From Bosea sp. 124 (lineage in GTDB: Bacteria > Pseudomonadota > Alphaproteobacteria > Rhizobiales > Beijerinckiaceae): DNA of 64,000 nucleotides. Under the pieces are notes generated by a model. That model was not told where the DNA came from. It did not search any database and worked only from the letters and a program-made list of their open reading frames with translations. Shown here piece after piece: positions 1-7,268 of the stretch (positions are counted from its first letter, which is position 1; the number at the start of each line of letters is the position of its first letter). The translations under genes were made by a program, and so were the position numbers. The DNA lies in the NCBI RefSeq assembly GCF_003046175.1, contig NZ_PZZM01000001.1:4233001-4297000 (forward strand), written 5' to 3'.

Positions 1-88
1 GGTCGAGGATCAGCGCGTCCGCGCCGCTATCCAGGCCCTTCTGCTGCTTGCGGGGGCTGTCGCCGGGGACGAAGAGGAGCGAGCGCAT
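1..88 (-). CDS. HpcH/HpaI (CitE-like) CoA-ester lyase, N-terminal fragment
   Basis: Only the first 29 codons are in the window; the gene runs off the left edge. The visible start reads MRSLLFVPGDSPRKQQKG followed by an SGADALILD segment, the typical opening of citrate-lyase-beta/malyl-CoA-type lyases (TIM barrel). Such enzymes cleave or form CoA thioesters such as malyl-CoA or citramalyl-CoA. It begins 5 bp after the stop of a MaoC dehydratase on the same strand, so the two are probably one operon; lyase plus MaoC hydratase is a common pairing in acyl-CoA routes. The exact substrate cannot be told from this fragment. Confidence 0.8.
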   Translation of the reverse strand, partial: MRSLLFVPGDSPRKQQKGLDSGADALILD

Positions 89-93
89 GCCGG

Positions 94-591
94 TCAGACC
101 GCGACGGTGGCAGGCGCGGGGTGCCGGCGCATGAAGGCCTGGCGCCGGCACTGCGCGACCAGCGTGCCGTCCTGCTTGTAGGCCCGGTGATGGAACTCGA
201 CGATGCCGGCATCGGGCCGCGAGCGCGATTCGCGCTTGGCGACGATCTCGGTGGTGACGTTGATCGTATCGCCCTCGAAGAGCGGGGCCGGGAAGGTGAC
301 ATCGGTCATGCCGAGATTGCCGATCGTCGTGCCCAGCGTGGTGTCGTTGACGGAGATGCCGATCATCAGCCCGAGCGTGAACAGCGAGTTCATCAGCGGC
401 TGGCCCCATTCGGTCTCGGTCGCACAGAAATGCGCATCGATATGAAGGGGTTGCGGGTTGAGGGTCATGTTGGAGAACAACATATTGTCCATCTGCGTCA
501 CGGTGCGGGTCAGGCCGTGTTCGATGATGGCGCCGATCTCGAAATCCTCGAAGTAGATTCCGCCGCGCTTGTGGCGCTTCAGCTCTGGCAT
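94..591 (-). CDS. MaoC family (R)-specific enoyl-CoA hydratase/dehydratase
   Basis: A 165-residue hot-dog-fold protein. The N-terminal GGIYFEDFEIG stretch is the typical MaoC start, the hydratase core includes NPQPLHIDAHFC (catalytic Asp/His type motif, about residues 45-56), and the central helix carries NSLFTLGL. A good ribosome site (GGAGG) lies about 8 bp before the ATG. The next gene on this strand, a CitE-like lyase, starts 5 bp downstream, so the pair likely acts on the same CoA intermediate, for example mesaconyl- or methylmalyl-CoA type chemistry. The substrate is inference only. Confidence 0.87.
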   Translation of the reverse strand: MPELKRHKRGGIYFEDFEIGAIIEHGLTRTVTQMDNMLFSNMTLNPQPLHIDAHFCATETEWGQPLMNSLFTLGLMIGISVNDTTLGTTIGNLGMTDVTFPAPLFEGDTINVTTEIVAKRESRSRPDAGIVEFHHRAYKQDGTLVAQCRRQAFMRRHPAPATVAV

Positions 592-741
592 GGCTGTCCT
601 CCGTGACGCTGTCGCGGTGCTCCGCCGCTCCGGCGATTCATCCCGATTAACCGTTCGCTTACCATAACCGGGCCACTCTCCACACAGCGCCGCAACGTCA
701 TGCGGCCGGCCCCTGCGGCAGGTTCGTGCCCGAGAGTGTCG

Positions 742-1854
742 ATGTTCCTGTTCACCACCCCGCAGACGCGCGAAACCCAGCCCGCCAACCCGGTCGTCAG
801 CGCCATCCGCGACGGCGCGGCGAAGACCGGCGCCGGCTTCGACTATCTTCTCAAGACGGCCCAGAGGGAATCGTCGCTGGAGCCAGACGCCAAGGCGAAA
901 ACATCAAGCGCGACCGGCCTGTTCCAGTTCATCGAGCAGACCTGGCTGTCCATGGTGAAGCAGGAGGGGCCGAAGCAGGGGCTCTCCAGCTACGCCGACG
1001 CGATCAGCGAGACGGGCGGTGGGCGCCTGACCGTGGCGGACCCGGCCGCTCGCGAAAAGATCCTGGAGCTGCGCAAGGACCCGCAGGTCGCCGCCGTGAT
1101 GGCGGGTGCGCTGACCCAGAAGAACCGCGAGCAGCTTACGGGCGCGCTTGGGCGCCAGCCCCATGCCGGCGAGCTCTATATGGCGCATGTGCTCGGCGCG
1201 CGCGGCGCCTCCGACCTGATCCACGCCGCGGCGAGCGATCCGAGCCGCAGCGCGGCCAAGGATTTTCCCGATGCGGCCGCAGCCAATCGCGGCATCTTCT
1301 TCGACAAGACCGGCCGGGCGCGCAGCGCGCAGGAGGTCTATGGCGTTCTCGCCGCCAGTCACGCCAACACGCAGCTCGCGGCGACGACCGCCTCCGGTCA
1401 GGCCGTGACGGCTCAGGGAACGAGCGCGGGGCAAGGGAGCGACAAGCCGGCCGAGATCGCGGCGGCCCTGTCGCCCGGACGGGCCAAGGGGCTGATCGGC
1501 CTGTTTTCAACCGAAGGCTCGCGTGCGCCGGTCTCGCAGGCCGTCGCCAATCTCTGGACGACGCCGCGCGCCGGTGGGACGCGCACGGCCGCGCTCGATG
1601 CCGCCGAGCGCTATTTCCCGCGCCAGACGAAATCCGACGCCACCGCCACGGCGCCGACGGCATCGGATGCCGCCGCGGCCAACGCGTCGGCGTCGAGCGC
1701 ATCGGCAGCGAAGGCGGTCGGCGCACCGCTGCCGCCCGCGCGCCCGGTCGAGCTGACCCAGCCCATGGCCGCTGCTCAGGAGCGTCCTGCGGGGCGGGCG
1801 CGGCGGGCGCCGCTCGATCTCTCCTCCTTCATGATCCAGCGGAGCGGCACATGA
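742..1854 (+). CDS. Lytic transglycosylase (SLT domain) protein
   Basis: A 370-residue protein. The SLT lysozyme-like fold occupies about residues 25-180: the predicted catalytic Glu is Glu43 in AQRESSL, followed by KTSSATGLFQFIEQTW, a strong family signature. The C-terminal half (about 200-370) is low-complexity and Ala-rich, ending in a basic, Pro-containing tail. I start at ATG 742 (MFLFTTPQ); an in-frame ATG at 700 would add 14 residues that look like untranslated DNA. No clear signal peptide is visible, which is odd for a peptidoglycan enzyme and suggests another export route or local action. Its stop overlaps the start of the DUF2336 gene by 4 bp (ATGA), so the two are translationally coupled. 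The SLT domain is clearly paralogous to the one at 43250-44911. Confidence 0.85.
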   Translation: MFLFTTPQTRETQPANPVVSAIRDGAAKTGAGFDYLLKTAQRESSLEPDAKAKTSSATGLFQFIEQTWLSMVKQEGPKQGLSSYADAISETGGGRLTVADPAAREKILELRKDPQVAAVMAGALTQKNREQLTGALGRQPHAGELYMAHVLGARGASDLIHAAASDPSRSAAKDFPDAAAANRGIFFDKTGRARSAQEVYGVLAASHANTQLAATTASGQAVTAQGTSAGQGSDKPAEIAAALSPGRAKGLIGLFSTEGSRAPVSQAVANLWTTPRAGGTRTAALDAAERYFPRQTKSDATATAPTASDAAAANASASSASAAKAVGAPLPPARPVELTQPMAAAQERPAGRARRAPLDLSSFMIQRSGT

Positions 1855-3065
1855 TCGTTCGCCGCTTCCTGCTCTGGGCCCGCACCGCCAATGCCGAGGC
1901 CCGCGCCAATGGCGCAGCCGCGCTGGCCGGTGCCTATCTGCGTTCCGGCATGGCCGATGACGACCGCGCCGAGGCCGAGACCGCGCTGATTTCGCTGATC
2001 GACGACCCGTCGCCACGCGTGCGCCGCGCCATCGCCGAGGAGATGGCCTCGGCCCCGCGCGCGCCGCGCAATCTCGTGCTTGGGCTGATCGCCGACCAGA
2101 GCGACGTCGCAGCGCTCGTGCTCGCCCATTCCCCGGTCCTGACCGAGGCCGATCTGGTCGATGCAGCTGCGATCGGCGATATCCTCGCCCAGCGTGCCAT
2201 TGCGATGCGGCGGCATCTCCCGGCCGGTGTCTGCGCCGCGCTGGCCGAAGTCGGCGGCGATGAGGCGCTGGTGACGCTGGCCGGCAACCGCACGGCCGAC
2301 ATCCCCGATTTTTCGCTGGAGCGCATGGTCGAGCGGGCCGGCGATTGCGGCGCGCTGCGCGAGGCGCTGCTCGAGCGCGCTGATCTGCCCGCGGGTTTGC
2401 GGCAGTCGATCGCGTCCAGGGTCTCAGATGCTTTGGTGAGCTTCGTCACGGGCTGCGGCTGGCTGACGCCGGAGCGCAGCGCCAGGCTGGCACGCGAAGC
2501 GACCGAGCGCGTTGCGGTGGTTCTCGCCGCCGGTGGCGAGGAGAGCGACGCGCCGGCGATCGTCGATGTGCTGCGGGTCAACGGGCGGCTGACGCCTGGT
2601 CTGATGCTGCGCTCGCTGCTCAGCGGCGAGCCGGCACTGGCCGAGGCCGCCTTCGTGGCCTTGTCAGATCTCCCGGAAGCGCGCGTCGCAGCGCTGCTGC
2701 GCGACCGTCGTGGCGCCGGCCTCAAAGCGCTCTACCGCAAGGCCGGACTGCCCGCCACGCTCCAGCCCGCCTTCACGGCCGCCATCGTGGCGCTGAACGC
2801 ACGCGGCTTCGATGCGGGCGGAACAGGGCGTGGCATCGACCGCGCGCTGCTGCGCGAGGTGCTGATCGCCTGCGAGACGCTGGACGGGTCCGAGGCCGAC
2901 GCGCTGATGGGGCTGCTGCGCCGCATGGATGCAGAGGCCGCGCGCGAGGAAGCCAAGGCAATGGCGGATTCGCTCGCCGACGACGCCGCCTTCGCCTATC
3001 TCGTCGAGACCGACCCGACGCTGCTGGTCGAACTCGAGATCGGGGATCTGCGGCAGGCCGCGTGA
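1851..3065 (+). CDS. DUF2336 domain-containing protein
   Basis: A 404-residue, Ala/Leu/Arg-rich and nearly all-helical protein without signal peptide or membrane segment. The pattern of short helices with LIDDPSPRVRRAIAEEMA-like repeats near residues 45-65 resembles HEAT-type repeats and matches the alphaproteobacterial DUF2336 family, whose function is not established. The ATG overlaps the TGA of the upstream transglycosylase, so the two proteins are probably made together and may act together. The open frame continues far upstream of 1851, but that part overlaps the transglycosylase and is a shadow. Confidence 0.8.
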   Translation: MIVRRFLLWARTANAEARANGAAALAGAYLRSGMADDDRAEAETALISLIDDPSPRVRRAIAEEMASAPRAPRNLVLGLIADQSDVAALVLAHSPVLTEADLVDAAAIGDILAQRAIAMRRHLPAGVCAALAEVGGDEALVTLAGNRTADIPDFSLERMVERAGDCGALREALLERADLPAGLRQSIASRVSDALVSFVTGCGWLTPERSARLAREATERVAVVLAAGGEESDAPAIVDVLRVNGRLTPGLMLRSLLSGEPALAEAAFVALSDLPEARVAALLRDRRGAGLKALYRKAGLPATLQPAFTAAIVALNARGFDAGGTGRGIDRALLREVLIACETLDGSEADALMGLLRRMDAEAAREEAKAMADSLADDAAFAYLVETDPTLLVELEIGDLRQAA

Positions 3066-3109
3066 GCGGCCGTCGCCTTGGCTGCTGACGCCCGATCTCT
3101 GCTGCCCGA

Positions 3110-3517
3110 TCAGCCGGCCCGCTCCGCTTCGAGCTGGACGCAATGTCTCATGACATCGGCTCCCGTCTCGTTCCATGTGGTGATGCCGCCCGCCATGATG
3201 ACCTGGACGAGGCCTTCGGCCAGTTCAGGCAGCGTCAGGCCGAGCTTGACCGCAGCGGCGGCGTGATTGCGGGCTCCGGTCTTCTGGCCGATCAGGGTGT
3301 CGAGAAGGGCGAAGATCAATTCCTTCGTCTTGAGGTCGAGCGCGCCGCCCGCGTCGTGATCGCGCATGATCGCGGCCCGGATCAGGCCATAGCCGGCGAA
3401 GGCGCCGGGCGCGTGTTCGGAGAGCAGGCTGAAATTGTCGGGAATCCGGCCGAATGTCGCCATGAAGCTGGCTTTCCCGGTCAGCGTGGCAGCTTCGGTG
3501 ATCTCGTCATTGGTCAT
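3110..3517 (-). CDS. Carboxymuconolactone decarboxylase-like (AhpD-fold) protein
   Basis: About 135 residues if started at the ATG giving MTNDEITEAA; a longer start at 3553 adds 12 residues. The AhpD/CMD helical core is visible as KTKELIFALLDTLIG followed by ARNHAAAAVKLGLT and a GLVQVIMAGG helix. Classical AhpD-type members carry CxxC three residues before the His; here the corresponding positions are Lys and Ala, so the peroxidase-type redox dyad is absent and the protein is more like the non-redox CMD branch. The role is uncertain. It stands alone, convergent with the DUF2336 gene. Confidence 0.8.
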   Translation of the reverse strand: MTNDEITEAATLTGKASFMATFGRIPDNFSLLSEHAPGAFAGYGLIRAAIMRDHDAGGALDLKTKELIFALLDTLIGQKTGARNHAAAAVKLGLTLPELAEGLVQVIMAGGITTWNETGADVMRHCVQLEAERAG

Positions 3518-3683
3518 TGCGGCATATCCTCGTCGCGGCGGGTCAGACAGCATCGTTTCCGCTCACCCCATGCGCGCATGGGCGCCTCTGGCATGATCGT
3601 GAAGCTTGCTTCGGGGCGAGCCTAGACCGGCACCGTGGCCCTGTCTGCTTGCGCCCTTGCTGAATGGTGCGAGTTGCCCCGTG

Positions 3684-4085
3684 TCAGGCGCCGGCCTCCC
3701 TGCGATCGCGCCTGTGCTGCTCTGCGCCCTTCAGGTGTGCCAGCCAGGGCTCCCGGCGGATGGTCCAGAGTTCATAGGCTGGCAGCAGCGCGCCGGGCGG
3801 GTCGTCCAACGTGCCGAGCTTGATTTCGATCTCGTCCGAATCGTCGGCCCAGCAAAACAGCGACGAGCCGCATGCCGGGCAGAAGCGATCCCCTCCCGCC
3901 CGGCTCTGCCAGCATGCAAGGTTGCCCGACAGGGTCGCGCTGGCCCTCGGCCAGATTCCGAAGAAGGAGAAGGCCGAGCCGGAGTGCTTCCGGCAGGTCT
4001 CGCAATGGCAGATGCCGACGCGGACGGGTTCGCCATCGAGTTCGTAGCGGACCTGTCCGCAGTTGCAGCCACCGGACAATTTCAT
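3684..4085 (-). CDS. GFA family (glutathione-dependent formaldehyde-activating/CENP-V-like) protein
   Basis: A 133-residue zinc-binding protein. Structural zinc ligands are seen in CNCG (about residues 7-10), CHCETC (about 27-32) and CPACGSS (about 72-78), the full Cys pattern of the GFA/Mss4-like fold. The start MKLSGGCNCGQVRY is the standard one for the family and has an AGGT-type ribosome site. Most family members have no proven formaldehyde activity, so the family name is safer than the enzyme name. It is a stand-alone gene with no formaldehyde-pathway neighbours. Confidence 0.88.
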   Translation of the reverse strand: MKLSGGCNCGQVRYELDGEPVRVGICHCETCRKHSGSAFSFFGIWPRASATLSGNLACWQSRAGGDRFCPACGSSLFCWADDSDEIEIKLGTLDDPPGALLPAYELWTIRREPWLAHLKGAEQHRRDRREAGA

Positions 4086-4221
4086 CGTGACCTCGTGCGT
4101 TCCGCGTTTTCGTCGCCATCGGCGGCAGAGCAACGGCGCCCGGCCCGGGACGGTTCCGGAGAATGGGGGCCCGCCGGTTGCCTTCGCCAAGGCCGAGGTT
4201 CGCTCGTCACACGGGCTGGCC

Positions 4222-4995
4222 TCAGTACCCGAACTGCTCCCGCAGGATCCGCTCATCCAGGCTGTGCCCGGGATCATGGAGCATGACGAGATCGACATTG
4301 CGGTCGATCTCGATCTCGACGCGGACGACATTGTCGATCTGGATATGGTCGGCCACGGCGCTGACGGGGCGCTTATCGGCCTCCAGCACCTCGATCGTTA
4401 CCTTGGCATGGTCGGGCAGCAGCGCGCCGCGCCAGCGCCGCGGCCGGAAGGCGGAGATCGGCGTCAGGGCCAGCAAGGGAGCGTCGAGCGGCAGGATCGG
4501 GCCGTTGGCGGAGAGATTATAGGCGGTCGAGCCGGCTGGTGTCGCCAGCAGCACGCCATCGGCGACGAGTTCGCCGAGACGGACCTGACCGTCGATCGAG
4601 ATCCTGAGCTTGGCGGCCTGGTAGGAGCGGCGCAGCAGCGAGACCTCATTGATCGCCTCGGCGTGGACCTCCGTGCCGTCCTGGTCGAGTGCGAGCATCG
4701 ACAGCGGGTGGACGACGCTGCGTTGCGCTTCGGTCAGCCGCTTGCGCAGGCCGCGCTCGCGGAACTCGTTCATCAGGAAGCCGACCGAGCCGCGATTCAT
4801 CCCGTAGATCGGCGTGCCCGTGCCGATGAAGCGGTGCAGCGTCTGCAGCATCAGCCCGTCGCCGCCCAGCGCCACGATGACGTCGGCCACCCCGGTGTCG
4901 GCATTGCCATAGCGCTCGGTCAGCCTGGCCAGCGCGGCCTGCGCCTCCGGGGTCTCGCTGGCGACGAAGGAGATGGCCTGGAAGCGCTCGGTCAT
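4222..4995 (-). CDS. nadK: NAD kinase
   Basis: A 257-residue ATP-NAD kinase that makes NADP+ in the cytoplasm. The diagnostic GGDG motif lies at about residues 44-47 ([11 protein letters not shown]), [10 protein letters not shown] follows at about 70, and the [15 protein letters not shown]-binding motif near 150 is intact. I start at [10 protein letters not shown] (ATG at 4995); the open frame extends further upstream but without family similarity. Length fits alphaproteobacterial NadK. It is transcribed on the minus strand, next to but not obviously in an operon with the GFA gene. Confidence 0.95.
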   Translation of the reverse strand: MTERFQAISFVASETPEAQAALARLTERYGNADTGVADVIVALGGDGLMLQTLHRFIGTGTPIYGMNRGSVGFLMNEFRERGLRKRLTEAQRSVVHPLSMLALDQDGTEVHAEAINEVSLLRRSYQAAKLRISIDGQVRLGELVADGVLLATPAGSTAYNLSANGPILPLDAPLLALTPISAFRPRRWRGALLPDHAKVTIEVLEADKRPVSAVADHIQIDNVVRVEIEIDRNVDLVMLHDPGHSLDERILREQFGY

Positions 4996-5117
4996 CGTTG
5001 GTCCTGAAGCGGCGCGCCATAACGGCGCAGGCCGTGCCTTAGCACGGGCGGCAGGAGGATCGCGAGCGGCCGGCCGGAAAAAGGGATGGCCGGAAAAGGG
5101 GCAGGAGAGGGCCACAT

Positions 5118-5147
5118 GAAAAAGGCCGGGGTCGCCCCCCGGCCTTC
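5118..5147 (-). terminator. Rho-independent terminator of the MBL-fold gene
   Basis: A GC-rich stem of about 10 bp (arms AAGGCCGGGG at 5122-5131 and CCCCGGCCTT at 5137-5146) is followed on the minus strand by a run of five T (5119-5123 read in reverse, partly in the stem). It lies about 30 bp past the stop of the minus-strand gene at 5176-6159. Confidence 0.8.
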
Positions 5148-5175
5148 GTTTCTTCGTCGATCCGGCGCGGCGCGC

Positions 5176-6159
5176 TCAGATCGCCGTGCTCCACTGCACC
5201 GGCACCATTTCGAAGCCGTTGCCGGACTTGGCGATGTAGCCGGTCGCCGGGAACGGGGCATGGTAGAAGGCAACCTGCATCTTGTCGGCCGCGACCATGT
5301 CGAGCAGCTTGCGCCGCGTGGCGGCGGCCTGCGCGCCGTCCATGTCGAAGACCGCCGACCAGTCGGGGTTGCGCACGAACAGGGCCGGGTGATTGGTCGT
5401 GTCCGACATGATCATCATCTTGCCGGCGCCCGACGTTACCGCGAAGACGGTGTGGCCGGGCGTGTGGCCGGGGGCGGCGACCGCGGTGATGCCGGGCAGG
5501 ATCTCCTTGCCGGCCTCGAACTGCTTCACATCCTTGGCGATGGGCGAAAAGATGCGCCGGACGCCGGCGAAGGCACCCTTCATGGCCTCGGGCGCAGCGC
5601 TCGCCTTGGCGTCGTCCATCCAGAAGGCCCACTCTGCCGAAGGCACCATGACCTCGGCATTGGGGAACATGGCGGTGCCGTCCTTGAGGCGGAAGCCGTT
5701 GATGTGGTCGCCGTGGAAGTGGCTGAACACCACGGTCGAGACGTCCTTCGCGTCGAAGCCGGCCGCCTTGAAGTTGCCGGCCCATGCACCCGAGGTCGGC
5801 GCACCGGAATCGCCGTTGCCGGTGTCGATCAGGGTCAGCTTGCCGCCCTGTTGGATCGCCAGCGTGGTGAAGCTGATGTTCAGCGCGTCGGCCGGCAGGA
5901 AGGCCTGCTCCATCGCCTTCTTGACGTCGCCGAGTTCGGCATTGCGGACGAAGCCCTCGAGCGGGCGCCTGGCAAAGCCGTCATTGATGGCGGTGATCGT
6001 GATGTCGCCGATCTTGTAGCGGTAGAAGCCGGGGGCCTGGTTCACGGGAGTTCCTTGCGCGTGGGCCGGGCTCAGCCCGGGCAGGTCCAAAGTGGCAGCA
6101 GCGGCGAGCGCGCCGGCGCCGGCAATCATGCCGCGGCGCGACAGGTCGACTTGGGTCAT
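5176..6159 (-). CDS. Tat-exported MBL-fold metallo-hydrolase
   Basis: A 327-residue protein with a twin-arginine signal peptide: SRRGMIAGAG at about residues 7-16, then a hydrophobic stretch and an AHAQ cleavage site near 32-35. The metallo-beta-lactamase zinc motif HxHxDH is intact at about His147, His149, Asp151 and His152 (FSHFHGDHINGF), with a further metal-site histidine in APGHTPGHT near 220. Export through Tat suggests the metal centre is loaded in the cytoplasm before transport to the periplasm. The subgroup resembles the broad 'MBL fold metallo-hydrolase' class near AttM/AiiB-type lactonases, but the substrate cannot be told. Confidence 0.87.
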   Translation of the reverse strand: MTQVDLSRRGMIAGAGALAAAATLDLPGLSPAHAQGTPVNQAPGFYRYKIGDITITAINDGFARRPLEGFVRNAELGDVKKAMEQAFLPADALNISFTTLAIQQGGKLTLIDTGNGDSGAPTSGAWAGNFKAAGFDAKDVSTVVFSHFHGDHINGFRLKDGTAMFPNAEVMVPSAEWAFWMDDAKASAAPEAMKGAFAGVRRIFSPIAKDVKQFEAGKEILPGITAVAAPGHTPGHTVFAVTSGAGKMMIMSDTTNHPALFVRNPDWSAVFDMDGAQAAATRRKLLDMVAADKMQVAFYHAPFPATGYIAKSGNGFEMVPVQWSTAI

Positions 6160-6294
6160 CTCTCTCTCCCTGGGCTCGGGTGGAGCCTGCGCGAGACCCT
6201 AGCGGCCGGTGCGGCCGGTTCAACCGCTCGTCGCTGTCGCTGGGTCAGGGTTCGGGTCAAGTTTTCGTGAGCGGCGCCCTTTGGCGGCTTCGCG

Positions 6295-6720
6295 TCACTT
6301 CGGCTTCAGGAGGGCGCCGGCGCGGCTGCCGAGATCGCTGCTGGCGAAGGCCCGCAGCATCGCGGCGCAGAGCGCCAGCGCACCGCAGGTGCCGTTGGCC
6401 GAGCATTCGGCGACCAGGGCCTGGAAGGCAGCGCTGTTCTCGCCGGCCAGGCATTGCAGGCTCCAGTTCCAGTCGGGCGCTTTCTGCCGCAACAGGCCGA
6501 CGGCCACATCGATATCGGCGCTGACGGTGCCGAGCGCCTTCCAGAGCGAGCCCTGCTGGTAGATGCCCCCGGCCGGAGCACGGCGGCTGACAAGATGCTT
6601 CGGCTTGCGCCGCACGGTGAAGCCCAGTGCCTCATAGATGTCGGCATCGAGCATCCGGTCGGGCTTGCCGGTGGTTTCGCAGCGGTCGGCGAGGGCAAGG
6701 AGATGTTCAGGTCTGTGCAT
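6295..6720 (-). CDS. Phage-type ABA-sandwich-like hypothetical protein
   Basis: A 141-residue protein. Its opening, LLALADRCETTGKPDRMLDADIYEAL after the start Met, follows the pattern of small phage-associated proteins with a Phage ABA-sandwich domain (leucine-rich start, then GPDRxLDAxIxxAL). The end (LALCAAMLRAFA) also matches the family's C-terminal helix. No other phage gene is nearby. It lies about 160 bp from the 3' end of tRNA-Thr, on the side where integrating elements leave remnants. The family call is by eye and moderate. Confidence 0.6.
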   Translation of the reverse strand: MHRPEHLLALADRCETTGKPDRMLDADIYEALGFTVRRKPKHLVSRRAPAGGIYQQGSLWKALGTVSADIDVAVGLLRQKAPDWNWSLQCLAGENSAAFQALVAECSANGTCGALALCAAMLRAFASSDLGSRAGALLKPK

Positions 6721-6881
6721 GATGGCTTTGTTTTGCGGGGCGAGGTGCGGGTCTGCCTCAAAACCTCGTCAGGCAAGATGCAGGCCGCCCGCCCGTCTGC
6801 GTCGCGCACATCCTTGTCGCGCAGCTTGGTGTCGGGACGATGAATCGCGTCTGGCTTGTAATGCTCACATGATGGCGAAAT

Positions 6882-6956
6882 TGGTGCCGGCGGAGAGGAT
6901 CGAACTCCCGACCTTCGGTTTACAAAACCGCTGCACTACCGCTGTGCTACGCCGGC
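6882..6956 (-). tRNA. tRNA-Thr (anticodon TGT)
   Basis: On the minus strand the gene folds into a standard cloverleaf: acceptor GCCGGCG pairs with CGCCGGC, the anticodon loop TTTGTAA gives TGT (Thr), the T-arm has GTTCGATCC, and the 3' CCA is encoded (6882-6884). The total is 75 nt including CCA. Confidence 0.95.
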
Positions 6957-7204
6957 CCCTGTGGACACCGAAGCCGGTGCCTATTCGGTACTTGCTCGGG
7001 TCACGAGCGTCTCAAGCGCATGATCCGATTCGCCTTCTTGTCTCAAGGCCCTCCACTCGCGAAGCCGCTGCTCGCTCGCTGAGCCAATCCGGTGCCGATA
7101 TGCCGCTCCGGGCGGAGGGGCGGACTGGTATCCGGCCTCCCTGCGCGTAGCGGTTACCAGCCGCGAACGGTCAGAGCAAGATCGGCGATCTCTCCTGTCG
7201 GTGC
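6957..7204. other. Intergenic region without recognisable gene
   Basis: Together with the terminator that follows, this makes a gap of about 310 bp between tRNA-Thr and the MFS gene. It must hold the minus-strand promoter of tRNA-Thr, but no convincing -35/-10 pair could be picked. No coding pattern, long repeat or RNA gene is seen. Confidence 0.5.
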
Positions 7205-7238
7205 CAAAGAAAGAGCCCCGCCTTCGAAAAGGCGGGGC
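7205..7238 (-). terminator. Rho-independent terminator of the MFS transporter gene
   Basis: A perfect 10-bp stem (GCCCCGCCTT at 7215-7224, AAGGCGGGGC at 7229-7238) with a CGAA loop. On the minus strand it is followed by a T-rich TCTTTCTTTG. It lies about 30 bp beyond the stop of the transporter gene. Confidence 0.85.
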
Positions 7239-7268
7239 CCGGTGGTCGATCAGGACTGAGCGGTGGGC

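Noticed and set aside
726..1850. Upstream extension of the DUF2336 frame
   Set aside because: Overlaps the transglycosylase in another frame; composition is shadow-like. The coupled ATG at 1851 fits family length.
5072..5102. Near-tandem GGCCGGAAAA units
   Set aside because: Two imperfect copies of 15-16 bp in an intergenic stretch; too short and weak to call an element.
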